NCBI GenBank assembly: GCA_040755095.1
Contig: JBFMBH010000030.1
Coordinates: 1 to 35,328, forward strand
Direction: 5' to 3'
Origin: Thermodesulfobacteriota bacterium
GTDB taxonomy: Bacteria; Desulfobacterota; Desulfobulbia; Desulfobulbales; JBFMBH01
Length of the DNA stretch: 35,328 nt
The notes below the pieces were generated by a model. That model saw only the letters and a program-made list of their open reading frames with translations. It was not told the DNA's origin and searched no databases. Position 1 is the first letter of the stretch; each line of letters starts with the position of its first letter. The translations under genes and the position numbers were made by a program. Positions 24,688 to 32,424 of the stretch are shown one piece after another.

Positions 24688-25452
24688 TCAGCCGAAGCTT
24701 CGCACCAGGGATCCGGCCAGAAGATGCCAGCCGTCCACCAGCACGAAAAGCAGGAGCTTGAAGGGCAGGGAGACCAGGACCGGCGGCAGCATCATCATGC
24801 CCATGGACAGGAGCACCGAGGCCACCACCATGTCGATGATCAAAAAGGGCAGAAAGAGCACGAAGCCCACCTGGAAGGCGGTCTTGAGCTCGCTGATCAC
24901 GTAGGCGGGGATCAGGATCAGGGTGGGAACGTCGTCCCGGTTCTGGGGCTTGTCGAGCTTGGCCATGGCCATGAAGAGCCCCAGGTCCTTCTCCCGGGTC
25001 TGGCGGAACATGAAGGCGCGCAGGGGCTGGGCCGCCTCGGTGACGGCCTGCTCCAGGGAGATGGTCTCGGCCATGTACGGCTCGATGGCCTTGGTGTGGA
25101 TCTCGGCGGCCACCGGCCGCATGATGAAGAAGGTCAGAAACAGGGCCAGGCCGATCATCACCTGGTTGGGCGGCATCTGCTGGGTGCCGATGGCGTTGCG
25201 CAGGAAGGAGAAGATGACCACCAGCCGGGTGAACGAGGTCATCATCAGCATGATGGCCGGCGCCATGGTCAGGATGGTGAACAGGAGCAGGATCTCCACC
25301 AGCACCGAGACCTGGGCCGGGGTGGTGGCTTCCTCGACCCCCAGCCGCAAGGTGGGCAGGGAGAGGGCCAGGGCCGGTGCCGGCGCCAGGGCCAGGATGA
25401 GGGCCAGGGTCAGGACACCCGGGCGGCTGGTGGGGCGGGGCTGACTGCTCAT
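24688..25452 (-). CDS. fliP: Flagellar export gate protein FliP
   Basis: A 254-aa protein with a cleavable-type N-terminal signal (about 1-30), as many FliP proteins have. Four membrane helices and the family signatures [20 protein letters not shown] and [24 protein letters not shown] follow. It forms the pentameric core of the export pore. Its ATG overlaps the fliO stop by 4 nt. Confidence 0.97.
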   Translation of the reverse strand: MSSQPRPTSRPGVLTLALILALAPAPALALSLPTLRLGVEEATTPAQVSVLVEILLLFTILTMAPAIMLMMTSFTRLVVIFSFLRNAIGTQQMPPNQVMIGLALFLTFFIMRPVAAEIHTKAIEPYMAETISLEQAVTEAAQPLRAFMFRQTREKDLGLFMAMAKLDKPQNRDDVPTLILIPAYVISELKTAFQVGFVLFLPFLIIDMVVASVLLSMGMMMLPPVLVSLPFKLLLFVLVDGWHLLAGSLVRSFG

Positions 25453-25940
25453 GAGGGTCCTTGCTCCGTACGCGGCGTCGGGTCTGCGGCCCGGGCCAGG
25501 AGGCTGGCGAAGGCGCCGGGCCGGCCGGCGGCCTCCTCCGGCGCGGCCGGGGCCGGTGGCTCCCCCAGCCGGGAGAGAAAGGTGATCGCCTGGTCGGTGA
25601 TGCCGACCAGGATCGTTTCCTGGCCCACCGCCAGCACCGCCACCGATTTCTTGGGGCCCAGCAGGCGCTGGTCCAGCACCCGGATGAGGCTCCCCGGCCG
25701 GCCGGCCAGTCCGGGCAGGCCCAGGCGGCGCAGCCAGAAGGCCAGCGCCGCCAGGAGTCCCAGGACCAGCACCAGGCTGCCGGTCACCTTGAGGAGCGCC
25801 GGCCAGGCCGCAGGCTCCACCAGGGCCCCGGTCTCGGCCGCGCCGGTGGCCACGGTCCGGGCCGCCTCCTCGGCGGCCTGGACAGCGGTGGCGGCCAGGG
25901 CCAGGAGCGGGGCGCCGGTGACGATCCCGCGCCGCGTCAC
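25449..25940 (-). CDS. fliO: Flagellar biosynthesis protein FliO
   Basis: A 163-aa protein with an N-terminal hydrophobic signal-like stretch (to about residue 22), one strong membrane helix at about 48-68 ([19 protein letters not shown]) and a cytoplasmic tail with the FliO/MopB-type strand pattern [23 protein letters not shown]. FliO helps assemble FliP. The GTG start overlaps the fliN stop in a GTGA junction. Confidence 0.92.
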   Translation of the reverse strand: MTRRGIVTGAPLLALAATAVQAAEEAARTVATGAAETGALVEPAAWPALLKVTGSLVLVLGLLAALAFWLRRLGLPGLAGRPGSLIRVLDQRLLGPKKSVAVLAVGQETILVGITDQAITFLSRLGEPPAPAAPEEAAGRPGAFASLLARAADPTPRTEQGPS

Positions 25941-26362
25941 CCCATGTTCTTCACCCGGTCGGCCTGGCTGATGATCTCGGTGATCCGCACCCCGAAGCGC
26001 TCGTTGAGGACGATCACCTCGCCCTTGCCCATCATCTTGCCGTTGACGTAAATGTCCACCGGCTCGCCGGCCGCCTTGTCCAGCTCCACCACCGAGCCTT
26101 GGGTGAGCTGCAGGAGGCGGTTGACGATCATGGTGCTTCTGCCCAGCTCCACCGTCACCTCCAGGGGCACGTCCAGGAGGAATTCCAGGTTCTGGGTGCC
26201 CAGCTGCTGGGCAGACCCGTCCCCCAGCTCTTCGAACTCAGCGGCGTGGCTGCCGCCGCCCATGGCCACGGACCACTCGTCCCCGCCCTTGGCCGCCTTG
26301 CCGCCCCCGCTCTGATCGGACAGGGCATCGGCCCAGGCATCGTCCAGGGATTTGTCCGGCAT
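25937..26362 (-). CDS. fliN: Flagellar motor switch protein FliN
   Basis: A 141-aa C-ring protein. The first 55 residues are charged and Gly-rich. The SpoA domain (about 60-138) has the typical [25 protein letters not shown] and [13 protein letters not shown] strands. It forms the base of the C-ring, where export cargo and CheY-P contact it. GGGGGA lies before the ATG. Confidence 0.97.
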   Translation of the reverse strand: MPDKSLDDAWADALSDQSGGGKAAKGGDEWSVAMGGGSHAAEFEELGDGSAQQLGTQNLEFLLDVPLEVTVELGRSTMIVNRLLQLTQGSVVELDKAAGEPVDIYVNGKMMGKGEVIVLNERFGVRITEIISQADRVKNMG

Positions 26363-26388
26363 GACTTCCCCCTTGCCGCTCGCAGCGG

Positions 26389-27378
26389 CTAGTCGTTGTT
26401 GGGATCCAGAACCCGTTTGACGATCTGGAAGGCCTTGTTGCCCCGGTGGATGCCGGGCTTGCCCATGTACTTGCGGATCCCGGCGATGAAGGCGGGCAGG
26501 AGGTCATCCTTGCGGTTGCCCAGCTGGATGATGTCGCCCACCCCCAGCTCCATGATGTCGCCGGCCGGGATGAAGGCCCGTCCGAGCTCCACCTTGATGG
26601 AGATGGGCAGGTTGCCGGTGTTCTCGGTGATGAGCTTGCGGGTGGTCATGTCCTCGCCCGCTTTCTCCCTCTGGAAGGTGGTGGTCAAAAGATGCTTGAT
26701 GGATTCCAGATTGGTGAGCGGGATGCAGGAGGTGATGCTGCCGACGCTGCGCTCCATGTCCACCTCGAACTTGTTGATGATCACCACGTCCTCGGGCTCG
26801 CAGATCTTGGCGAACTGCGGGTTGATCTCGCTGCGGATGTACTGGACCGTCACCGGATGCAGGGAGTGCCAGGCCTTCTCCATGTCGGTGAAGATGATGT
26901 TGACCACCCGCCGGATCAGACGCTGCTCGATGGGGGTGAAGTCCCGGCCCTCGATGCGGATGTTGCGGCGGCCGCTGCCACCCAGGAAGCTCTCCACAAA
27001 GGCGAAGACCACCCGGGGCTCCATGACCAGGAGGGCATGGCCGCGGAAGGGATCCATCTTGAAGATCTGCAGCGAGCTTGGCACCGGCAGGGTGCGGATG
27101 AAGTTGCCGAAGCGGTCCAGCTCCATGGGCACGGTGGTGATGTCGATGATCCGGCGGAGAGCGGTGGACAGCGAGGTGCGCAGGGCGCGCAGGAAGGCAT
27201 CGTTGATGACCTCCAGGGCCGGCATCTTGATCTGGACCAGCCGGTCCTGGCGGGTGAAGTCATACGGGGTATAGCCGAGGGCCTCGGCATCGATGGGCTC
27301 CTCGACCTCTTCGATCTCGCCACCGGTGATGCCCTTCAGGAGGGCATCCACCTCGTCCTGGCTGAGGATCTGTTCCAT
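26389..27378 (-). CDS. fliM: Flagellar motor switch protein FliM
   Basis: A 329-aa protein. Its N-terminal peptide LSQDEVDALL (about 4-13) is the CheY-P docking motif. The CheC-like middle domain spans about 45-235 with GHALLVMEPRVVFAFVESFLGG. The SpoA domain spans about 245-329 (KVELGRAFIPAGDIMELGVGDII). It builds the switch ring that reverses rotation. It lies between the palindromic repeat array (upstream) and fliN (26 nt downstream). Confidence 0.97.
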   Translation of the reverse strand: MEQILSQDEVDALLKGITGGEIEEVEEPIDAEALGYTPYDFTRQDRLVQIKMPALEVINDAFLRALRTSLSTALRRIIDITTVPMELDRFGNFIRTLPVPSSLQIFKMDPFRGHALLVMEPRVVFAFVESFLGGSGRRNIRIEGRDFTPIEQRLIRRVVNIIFTDMEKAWHSLHPVTVQYIRSEINPQFAKICEPEDVVIINKFEVDMERSVGSITSCIPLTNLESIKHLLTTTFQREKAGEDMTTRKLITENTGNLPISIKVELGRAFIPAGDIMELGVGDIIQLGNRKDDLLPAFIAGIRKYMGKPGIHRGNKAFQIVKRVLDPNND

Positions 27379-27426
27379 GGTGTGGCAAGTCCTTGGCAGT
27401 CGCAGCGGCGCCGGAGGTTATCCGGG

Positions 27427-27489
27427 GCTCATAGGACTCATGGGTTTCATAGGACCTATTAGGACTTGTAGGCCCTACAGGTCCTCTGG
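27427..27489. repeat. Tandem 9-nt repeat and long hairpin, copy 2
   Basis: The fliL-fliM gap holds a degenerate roughly 9-nt array (CTCATAGGA, CTCATGGGT, TTCATAGGA, CCTATTAGG and so on). It ends in a long stem: AGGACTTGTAGG (27461-27472), C, CCTACAGGTCCT (27474-27485), 12 pairs with one G-U/T-C mismatch. The same unit occurs at 15985-16017. It may mark an operon-internal processing or attenuation site. Confidence 0.6.
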
Positions 27490-27511
27490 ACCCCCGGGCC
27501 GTGCGACCGTC

Positions 27512-28018
27512 TTACTGCACGACAAAGTCCGTAAAATAGATGTTGCGCACCCGATCCGGCTTGATGGCCTGGTTGAAGCGGTCCAACAGCTCGTCCCGGA
27601 TGCGGATCTTGCCCTCCGGGGTCATGACGTCCTCGAAGGACAGGCTGGTGAGCAGCATGATCACCGCGTCCCGGAGCCGGGGGTCGAGCTTCTTGAGCTT
27701 CTCGACGATGATCTCGGTATCCACCTCCACCTGAATCTTGAGCTTCAGGTAGCGCTTGCCCTTGGGATCCACCAGATTGACGATAAAGGGCTCCATGCTG
27801 TACATGGCGCCCGGCGCCTGCTCCTTGCCCGCGGTGCGGACCGGCTGGTGGCCGGTCTCGGCCTCGTCTTCCGGCGTCGCCTGATGGGCAAAGAACTTGG
27901 TGTAGGCGAAGAACCCGCCGCCTCCCAGAGCGAGGACCCCCACCCCGAGGATGATGATGAGCATCATCTTCTTCTTGCCCTTGGCCGCGGTGCTGGGGGC
28001 TTGTGCGTCATCCGCCAT
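27512..28018 (-). CDS. fliL: Flagellar basal-body protein FliL
   Basis: A 168-aa single-pass membrane protein. A Lys-rich cytoplasmic start (AAKGKKK) leads into a membrane helix at about 18-38, then a periplasmic FliL domain with YSMEPFIVNLVDPKGKRYLKLKIQVEV and the closing INxxYFTDFVVQ-type strand. It stabilises the stator-motor contact. It heads the operon. GAGG lies 10 nt before ATG 28018. It is transcribed divergently from aconitase. Confidence 0.95.
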   Translation of the reverse strand: MADDAQAPSTAAKGKKKMMLIIILGVGVLALGGGGFFAYTKFFAHQATPEDEAETGHQPVRTAGKEQAPGAMYSMEPFIVNLVDPKGKRYLKLKIQVEVDTEIIVEKLKKLDPRLRDAVIMLLTSLSFEDVMTPEGKIRIRDELLDRFNQAIKPDRVRNIYFTDFVVQ

Positions 28019-28354
28019 CGCTTGCTGTCCTCTTTTTGCTGTCGGGTGCCCCGGGGATGGGAAGCCCCTGTCCTGGCCGTAAGCAACACCCATGCCATGA
28101 CCAGCGGCGGCCCCGGGGGCCGGAAGCGGGGCCGCATGCCGGCTCGGGCTGCACCCGGGCCGGTGTCGGGTTTTCGGCTCTTGGCCCGCCGGTCGTCGGA
28201 ATATTGACACCGGCAGCGAAACGTGGTCAGTATACCGCTTCCGCCGGCAGCAGGGCCGGCGGCAGGGAGCGGTGGCCCGTTGTGGGCCCGGCGTCGGGGC
28301 ACGCCACCGTCCCTCGCCCAGCATACACCAAGAGCGCCAGGGAGTGCACAGTCG
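28019..28354. other. Divergent intergenic region between fliL and aconitase
   Basis: 336 nt with no supported gene. It must hold the promoter of the flagellar operon (minus strand) and of aconitase (plus strand). TTGACA occurs at 28204-28209 and GTATAC near 28230, but the 20-21-nt spacing is too long for a standard sigma-70 promoter. No convincing sigma-54 or sigma-28 site was found. Confidence 0.4.
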
Positions 28355-30280
28355 ATGGGCCAGACCGTTTTCGAGAAGATCATCGCCAGCCACCTCGTGG
28401 AGGGGCGGCCGGTGCCGGGGGAGACCATCGGCATCCGCATCGACCAGACCCTCACCCAGGACGCCACCGGCACCATGGCCTACCTGGAGCTCGAGGCCAT
28501 CGGCATCCCGCGGGTGCGCACCGAGCTGTCGGTCTCCTACGTGGACCATAATCTGCTGCAGTCGGACTTCCGCAACGCCGATGACCATCGCTTCCTGCAG
28601 TCCACGGCCCGTCGTTTCGGTCTCCTCTTTTCGCCGCCCGGCAACGGCATCTCTCATCAGATCCACCTGGAGCGCTTCGGCCGGCCGGGCCGAACCCTCC
28701 TGGGCTCGGACAGCCACACCCCCACAGGCGGTGGTCTGGGCATGGTGGCCATGGGCGCCGGCGGCCTGGACGTGGCCATGGCCATGGCCGGCCAGCCGTT
28801 CTTTCTGACCATGCCCCGGGTCCTGGGGGTGTATCTGACCGGCCAGCTGCCGGACTGGGTGTCGGCCCGGGATCTGGTCCTGGAGCTCCTGCGGCGGCTG
28901 ACCGTGAAGGGCGGGGTGGGGCGGGTGATCGAGTACTGGGGGCCGGGTGTGGCCTCTTTGTCGGTGACGGAGCGGGCGGCCATCACCAACTTCGGGGCCG
29001 AGCTGGGCGCTACCACCTCGATCTTTCCCTCGGATGAAGCCACCCGCCGCTTTCTGGTCGCGCAGGGCCGGGAGAAGGACTGGGCGCCCCTGGCCGCCGA
29101 TGCCGATGCCACCTTTCAGGAGAGCATGGAGATCGATCTGTCCACCTTGGAGCCCCTGATCGCCTGCCCGTCGTCGCCGGACAATGTGCAGCCGGTGCGG
29201 GCGGTGGCGGGGCGGCCGGTGGCCCAGGTCCTGGTGGGCTCCTGCTCCTGCTCGGGACTGCCGGATCTCACCCTGGCGGCTCGGGTGCTGGCCGGGCGGC
29301 AGGTGCATCCGGCAGTGTCCTTCGAGGTCAACCCCGGCAGTCGCCAGGTGCTGGAGAACCTGGCCGCCCAGGGAGACCTTTTGACCCTGCTTTTGGCCGG
29401 CGCCCGGATCCACCAGGCCGGCTGCCTGGGCTGCATCGGCATGGGCCAGGCCCCGGCCACCGATACCATCTCGCTGCGCACCTTTCCCCGGAACTTTCCG
29501 GGCCGCAGCGGCACCAGAAACGACCAGGTCTATCTGTGCTCCGCAGAGGTGGCAGTGGCCGCCGCCATCCACGGGGCGATCACCGATCCCCGCGAGCTGG
29601 GACGGCGGCCGGCGTTCAGCCTGCCGGAGCGCTATCTCCCGGGCGACGAGCGGATTCTGCTGCCGGCGCCGGCCGGGGAGGCGGCAGAGGTCGAGATCCT
29701 GCGCGGTCCCAACATCCAGCCTTTCCCCCGCTTCGAGCCCCTGCCCGAGGACTGGGAGGGCGAGATCCTCCTGGTCACCGGCGACAACATCACCACCGAT
29801 CACATCATGCCGGCCGGCGCCAAGATCCTGCCGTTGCGCAGCAACATTCCGGCGATCAGCGAGTTCGTGTTCGAGGCGGTGGATCCCGGCTTCGTGGCCC
29901 GGGCCCGGGCCGCCAAGAGCGGTCTGGTGGCGGGCGGTGAGAACTACGGCCAGGGCTCGTCCCGGGAGCACGCCGCCCTGGCGCCCCGGGCCCTGGGGGT
30001 GCGGATCAAGCTGGTCAAGAGCTTTGCCCGCATCCACCTGGCCAATCTCTTCAACTTCGGCATCGTGCCGCTGACCTTCGCCAACGCCTCGGACTACGAA
30101 CGGCTGGCGGTGGGCGATCGGGTGGCGATCCCTGGCATCCGCCAGGCCCTGGCCGCGGGTCAGGAGACCCTCACGCTGCTGGTCAATGGTCAGGCCGTCA
30201 TGGCCCGTCTTGAGGCCTCGCCCCGGCAGCGGCAGATCCTCGTGGCCGGTGGCCTCCTCAACTGGGCCCGGGGCGGCTGA
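28355..30280 (+). CDS. acn: Aconitate hydratase, Aquifex-type
   Basis: A 641-aa [4Fe-4S] aconitase converting citrate to isocitrate in the TCA cycle. It belongs to the compact (about 640 aa) Aquifex/deltaproteobacterial-type branch. Domain 1 contains DSHTPTGGGLGMVAMGAGGLD. Fe-S ligands are in VGSCSCSGLPD (C297/C299) and GCLGCIG (C357, C360). The C-terminal swivel domain begins around residue 470 and has GDNITTDHIMP and GENYGQGSSREHAAL. ATG 28355 has GGAG about 10 nt upstream, and the conserved MGQTVFEKI start supports it. It is monocistronic. A strong hairpin terminator lies 340 nt downstream. Confidence 0.96.
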   Translation: MGQTVFEKIIASHLVEGRPVPGETIGIRIDQTLTQDATGTMAYLELEAIGIPRVRTELSVSYVDHNLLQSDFRNADDHRFLQSTARRFGLLFSPPGNGISHQIHLERFGRPGRTLLGSDSHTPTGGGLGMVAMGAGGLDVAMAMAGQPFFLTMPRVLGVYLTGQLPDWVSARDLVLELLRRLTVKGGVGRVIEYWGPGVASLSVTERAAITNFGAELGATTSIFPSDEATRRFLVAQGREKDWAPLAADADATFQESMEIDLSTLEPLIACPSSPDNVQPVRAVAGRPVAQVLVGSCSCSGLPDLTLAARVLAGRQVHPAVSFEVNPGSRQVLENLAAQGDLLTLLLAGARIHQAGCLGCIGMGQAPATDTISLRTFPRNFPGRSGTRNDQVYLCSAEVAVAAAIHGAITDPRELGRRPAFSLPERYLPGDERILLPAPAGEAAEVEILRGPNIQPFPRFEPLPEDWEGEILLVTGDNITTDHIMPAGAKILPLRSNIPAISEFVFEAVDPGFVARARAAKSGLVAGGENYGQGSSREHAALAPRALGVRIKLVKSFARIHLANLFNFGIVPLTFANASDYERLAVGDRVAIPGIRQALAAGQETLTLLVNGQAVMARLEASPRQRQILVAGGLLNWARGG

Positions 30281-30535
30281 GCGGGAGGCCACCGGGCCAA
30301 GAATTTGAACCCGGCCGGCCGGCCGCCCCCGGAAAGCGGCCCTGGGGGCGCTGGCCGCCGGCCCGGCTGCTTCTGCCGGCCGGCGCGCCGGGGTACAAAA
30401 TTAGCGATCCTGCTATCCTGTTGAAATAGCCGCTTAATTTGGAGAAGGCCCCGGGCGGCCATCCGGGGTGGTACAAGAAATTGAACCAGGGGAGGGGAAA
30501 GGCTGGAGGGCGGCTTCTGGCGGAAAATCCTTGCA
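30281..30535 (+). promoter_or_regulatory. Upstream control region of the sigma-54 promoter
   Basis: No gene is supported. Two similar 17-mers start with CAAGAA (30298-30314 and 30474-30490; differing at two positions). An inverted repeat GCTAT-N9-ATAGC lies at 30412-30430. TACAAAATT and TACAAGAAATT boxes repeat at about 30393 and 30472. They sit about 100-300 nt before the predicted sigma-54 start, the usual place for enhancer-binding activators. Which element is bound is unknown. Confidence 0.4.
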
Positions 30536-30548
30536 GATCAATGGGTTG
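30536..30548 (+). promoter_or_regulatory. IHF-like binding site
   Basis: GATCAATGGGTTG matches the IHF consensus WATCAANNNNTTR at all defined positions but the first. It lies about 50 nt upstream of the predicted start, between the upstream motifs and the sigma-54 promoter, where IHF bends DNA at such promoters. Confidence 0.45.
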
Positions 30549-30566
30549 AGGGCTTGCTCGCCGGTC

Positions 30567-30583
30567 TGGCACGCCCCTTGCTA
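30567..30583 (+). promoter_or_regulatory. Sigma-54 (RpoN) promoter
   Basis: TGGCACGCCCCTTGCTA is a full match to the -24/-12 consensus TGGCACG-N4-TTGCW, with GG at 30568-30569 and GC at 30580-30581 at the required spacing. Transcription should begin near 30593. No coding region follows on this strand; a terminator begins within 30 nt. Confidence 0.8.
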
Positions 30584-30592
30584 GTCAAGAAG

Positions 30593-30660
30593 GCAAGTCT
30601 CCAATCTTCTCCTTTCTCCTGAAAAAGCCGGCCCTCTCTCCCAAGGGCCGGCTTTTTCAT
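30593..30660 (+). ncRNA. Candidate sigma-54-dependent small RNA, about 66 nt
   Basis: Predicted from the sigma-54 promoter start (about 30593) to the end of the intrinsic terminator (about 30660). The 5' half is unpaired and pyrimidine-rich, with TTCTCCTTTCTCCT (30607-30620), complementary to Shine-Dalgarno sequences such as AGGAGAAAGGAG. The 3' half is the terminator stem. This layout, a seed plus a terminator, is typical of trans-acting regulatory RNAs. No family is recognised and expression is unproven. The alternative is a dead-end transcript from a relic promoter. Confidence 0.55.
30621..30658. terminator. Bidirectional intrinsic terminator
   Basis: GAAAAAGCCGGCCCT (30621-30635) pairs perfectly over 15 bp with AGGGCCGGCTTTTTC (30644-30658) across an 8-nt loop. 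The A-run and T-run flank the GC stem, so it works in both directions: for the aconitase-side or small-RNA transcript on plus, and for exonuclease III on minus, whose stop codon overlaps the stem. Confidence 0.92.
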
Positions 30661-31454
30661 TGGCTCAGCGCAAAATCGGCCACCAGGAAGGTGTGGTCCG
30701 AAGGCTTGGCCGCCAGGCGGGGGGCGAGGTCGACAAAGGCATCCTGGCAACGGGCGGCCAGGGGAGCCGTGGCCAGGATGTGGTCGATGCGCCAGCCGAT
30801 GCCCCGTTTGGCGGCATTGGGCACCCGGTAGTCGAAGAAGGTGAAGAGGCCTGGCTCCGGGTGGTGCTGGCGCACGACATCGATGAAGCCCCAGGCCCTG
30901 GTCGTGGCCAGGGCTTGGCGCGCCGCCGGTGCAAAGCAGACGTGCTCGGCCAGCTCTTCGGGGCTGGGGACGTCCATGGGCTCCGGGGCCACGTTCAGGT
31001 CCCCGGCCCAGATCACGGCGGCCTCTGGCGTGAAGTGGCGGTCGAAGTAGGCGGCCAGGCGGGCAAGCCACTCCAGCTTCATCTGGAACTGGGGATGGCT
31101 TAAGGCCCGGCCCTGGGGCACGTAGGTGTTGACGATGGCAAGCCCGGCGACCTGCACCATGATCAGGCGGGTGTCGTCGGCCGGGCCGCCGTCGTCGAAG
31201 CCGTAGCGGGCCTCGTCCGGGGGCTGCCGGCTGGCGATCGCCACGCCGTTGTACGACTTCTCCCCCCGAAAGACCACGTGGTAGCCGGCCTCGCGGAAGG
31301 CCGCAGCCGGGAAGTCCTGGTCCTGGGCCTTGGTCTCCTGGAGGCACAGGACGTCCGGCTGGTGCGCCGCCAGCCAGCCCAGGATGATGGGCAGGCGCGA
31401 GCGGACCGAGTTGGCGTTGAAGGTGGCCAGGCGGAAGCGATGCGGCAGGGGCAT
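30657..31454 (-). CDS. xthA: Exodeoxyribonuclease III
   Basis: A 265-aa EEP-superfamily nuclease/AP endonuclease of base excision repair. Catalytic motifs are FNANSVRSR near the N-terminus, LQETK (metal Glu), GDLNVAPEP, GWRIDHIL and the terminal SDH with the catalytic His. Length is standard. ATG 31454 is chosen because GAGG lies 7 nt upstream and the conserved LATFNANSVR start follows. Its stop codon overlaps the terminator stem. It is transcribed divergently from fabL. Confidence 0.96.
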   Translation of the reverse strand: MPLPHRFRLATFNANSVRSRLPIILGWLAAHQPDVLCLQETKAQDQDFPAAAFREAGYHVVFRGEKSYNGVAIASRQPPDEARYGFDDGGPADDTRLIMVQVAGLAIVNTYVPQGRALSHPQFQMKLEWLARLAAYFDRHFTPEAAVIWAGDLNVAPEPMDVPSPEELAEHVCFAPAARQALATTRAWGFIDVVRQHHPEPGLFTFFDYRVPNAAKRGIGWRIDHILATAPLAARCQDAFVDLAPRLAAKPSDHTFLVADFALSQ

Positions 31455-31623
31455 GGGCGATCCTCGCGGTCGAGAAGGGCTTGTGCCAGGGGTTGACAGA
31501 TCCTCCGTTCTATAGCATGTTGGCCGGCCACCAGCCACGGCCTTTCCGGGAAATGCGCCTTTACAGGCTGCGCGGTCCCGTAGTACCGTGGCGGCAAAGG
31601 CGCCAAGGCACAAGGAGGAGGGT
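31455..31623 (+). promoter_or_regulatory. Divergent xthA-fabL intergenic region
   Basis: 169 nt between divergent genes. A perfect -35 TTGACA (31493-31498) faces fabL, but the best -10 at 17-nt spacing (CATGTT, 31516-31521) is weak, and TATAGC (31511-31516) is only 12 nt away. A strong AAGGAGGAGG ribosome site lies just before fabL. Confidence 0.35.
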
Positions 31624-32376
31624 ATGTTCGGACTGGCGGGCAAGGTGGCCCTGGTCACCGGCAGCTCCCGGGGGATCGGGCGGGCGGTGGCCCTGAAGCT
31701 GGCGGCCAACGGTGTCGATCTGGTGGTCAACTACCTCCGGCACCGGCAGGATGCCGAGGTTACCGCCGCCGAGATTGAGGCGCAAGGCGTCCGTTGCCTG
31801 GTGGTCCAGGGCAACGTCGCCGACGAAGGGGATGTGGCGGCCATGTTCCAGGAGATCCGCCGCGCCTACAGCCGGTTGGACATCCTGGTCAGCAATGCCG
31901 CCTCCGGGGTGTTGAAGCCGGTTCTGGAGCTCAGCTCCCGGCACTGGAACTGGACCATGGACATCAACGCCCGGGCCCTGCTCACCTTGAGCCAGCAGGC
32001 GGTGCCCCTCATGCCCGGCCCCGGCAGGATCCTGGCCGTCTCCAGCCTGGGGGCGGTACGGGCCATCGAGAACTACGCCGCGGTGGGCTCGTCCAAGGCG
32101 GCCATGGAGTCTCTGGTTCGCCACCTGGCGGTGGAGCTGGGACCCAAGGGCATCAATGTCAATGTCATCAGTGCCGGCGCCGTGGACACCGAGGCCTTGA
32201 AGCGCTTCCCCAACCGGGCGCAGATCCTGGAAACCGCCCGCCGGGGCACGCCCCTGGGCCGCCTGACCACGCCCGAGGATGTGGCCAATGTCGCTCTCTT
32301 CCTGTGCAGCGAGCTGGCGGCCATGATCCAGGGCCAGACGGTGACCGTGGACGGCGGCTACTCCATCCGGGCTTGA
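31624..32376 (+). CDS. fabL: FabL-type enoyl-ACP reductase (NADPH), SDR family
   Basis: A 250-aa short-chain dehydrogenase. The Rossmann motif is TGSSRGIG (about 12-19). The segment NAASGVLKPVLEL-xx-HWNWTMDINARALL closely resembles B. subtilis FabL as I recall it. The catalytic Tyr/Lys lie in YAAVGSSKAA, and the C-terminal DTEALKRFPNR and IQGQTVTVDGGYS blocks also match FabL. FabL reduces the enoyl-ACP double bond in fatty-acid synthesis and is insensitive to triclosan in characterised members. AAGGAGGAGG precedes the ATG. Maf follows 48 nt later, so the two are probably co-transcribed. Confidence 0.88.
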   Translation: MFGLAGKVALVTGSSRGIGRAVALKLAANGVDLVVNYLRHRQDAEVTAAEIEAQGVRCLVVQGNVADEGDVAAMFQEIRRAYSRLDILVSNAASGVLKPVLELSSRHWNWTMDINARALLTLSQQAVPLMPGPGRILAVSSLGAVRAIENYAAVGSSKAAMESLVRHLAVELGPKGINVNVISAGAVDTEALKRFPNRAQILETARRGTPLGRLTTPEDVANVALFLCSELAAMIQGQTVTVDGGYSIRA

Positions 32377-32424
32377 GGCAACGGCCCGGGACCGCCGGCT
32401 GCCGGCGCCAAGGAGGGAGACACC

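Noticed and set aside
27998-28040. Sigma-54-like GGGGCACC element before fliL
   Set aside because: The GG-to-GC spacing is off when the CAC is aligned, and the site is too close to the fliL start.
28204-28236. Sigma-70 promoter (TTGACA to TATACC) for aconitase
   Set aside because: The spacing is about 21 nt, outside the working range, and no better -10 is present.
28019-30292. Upstream extension of fliL antisense to aconitase
   Set aside because: fliL starts at 28018 with a ribosome site and a typical N-terminus; the extension overlaps the conserved aconitase gene.
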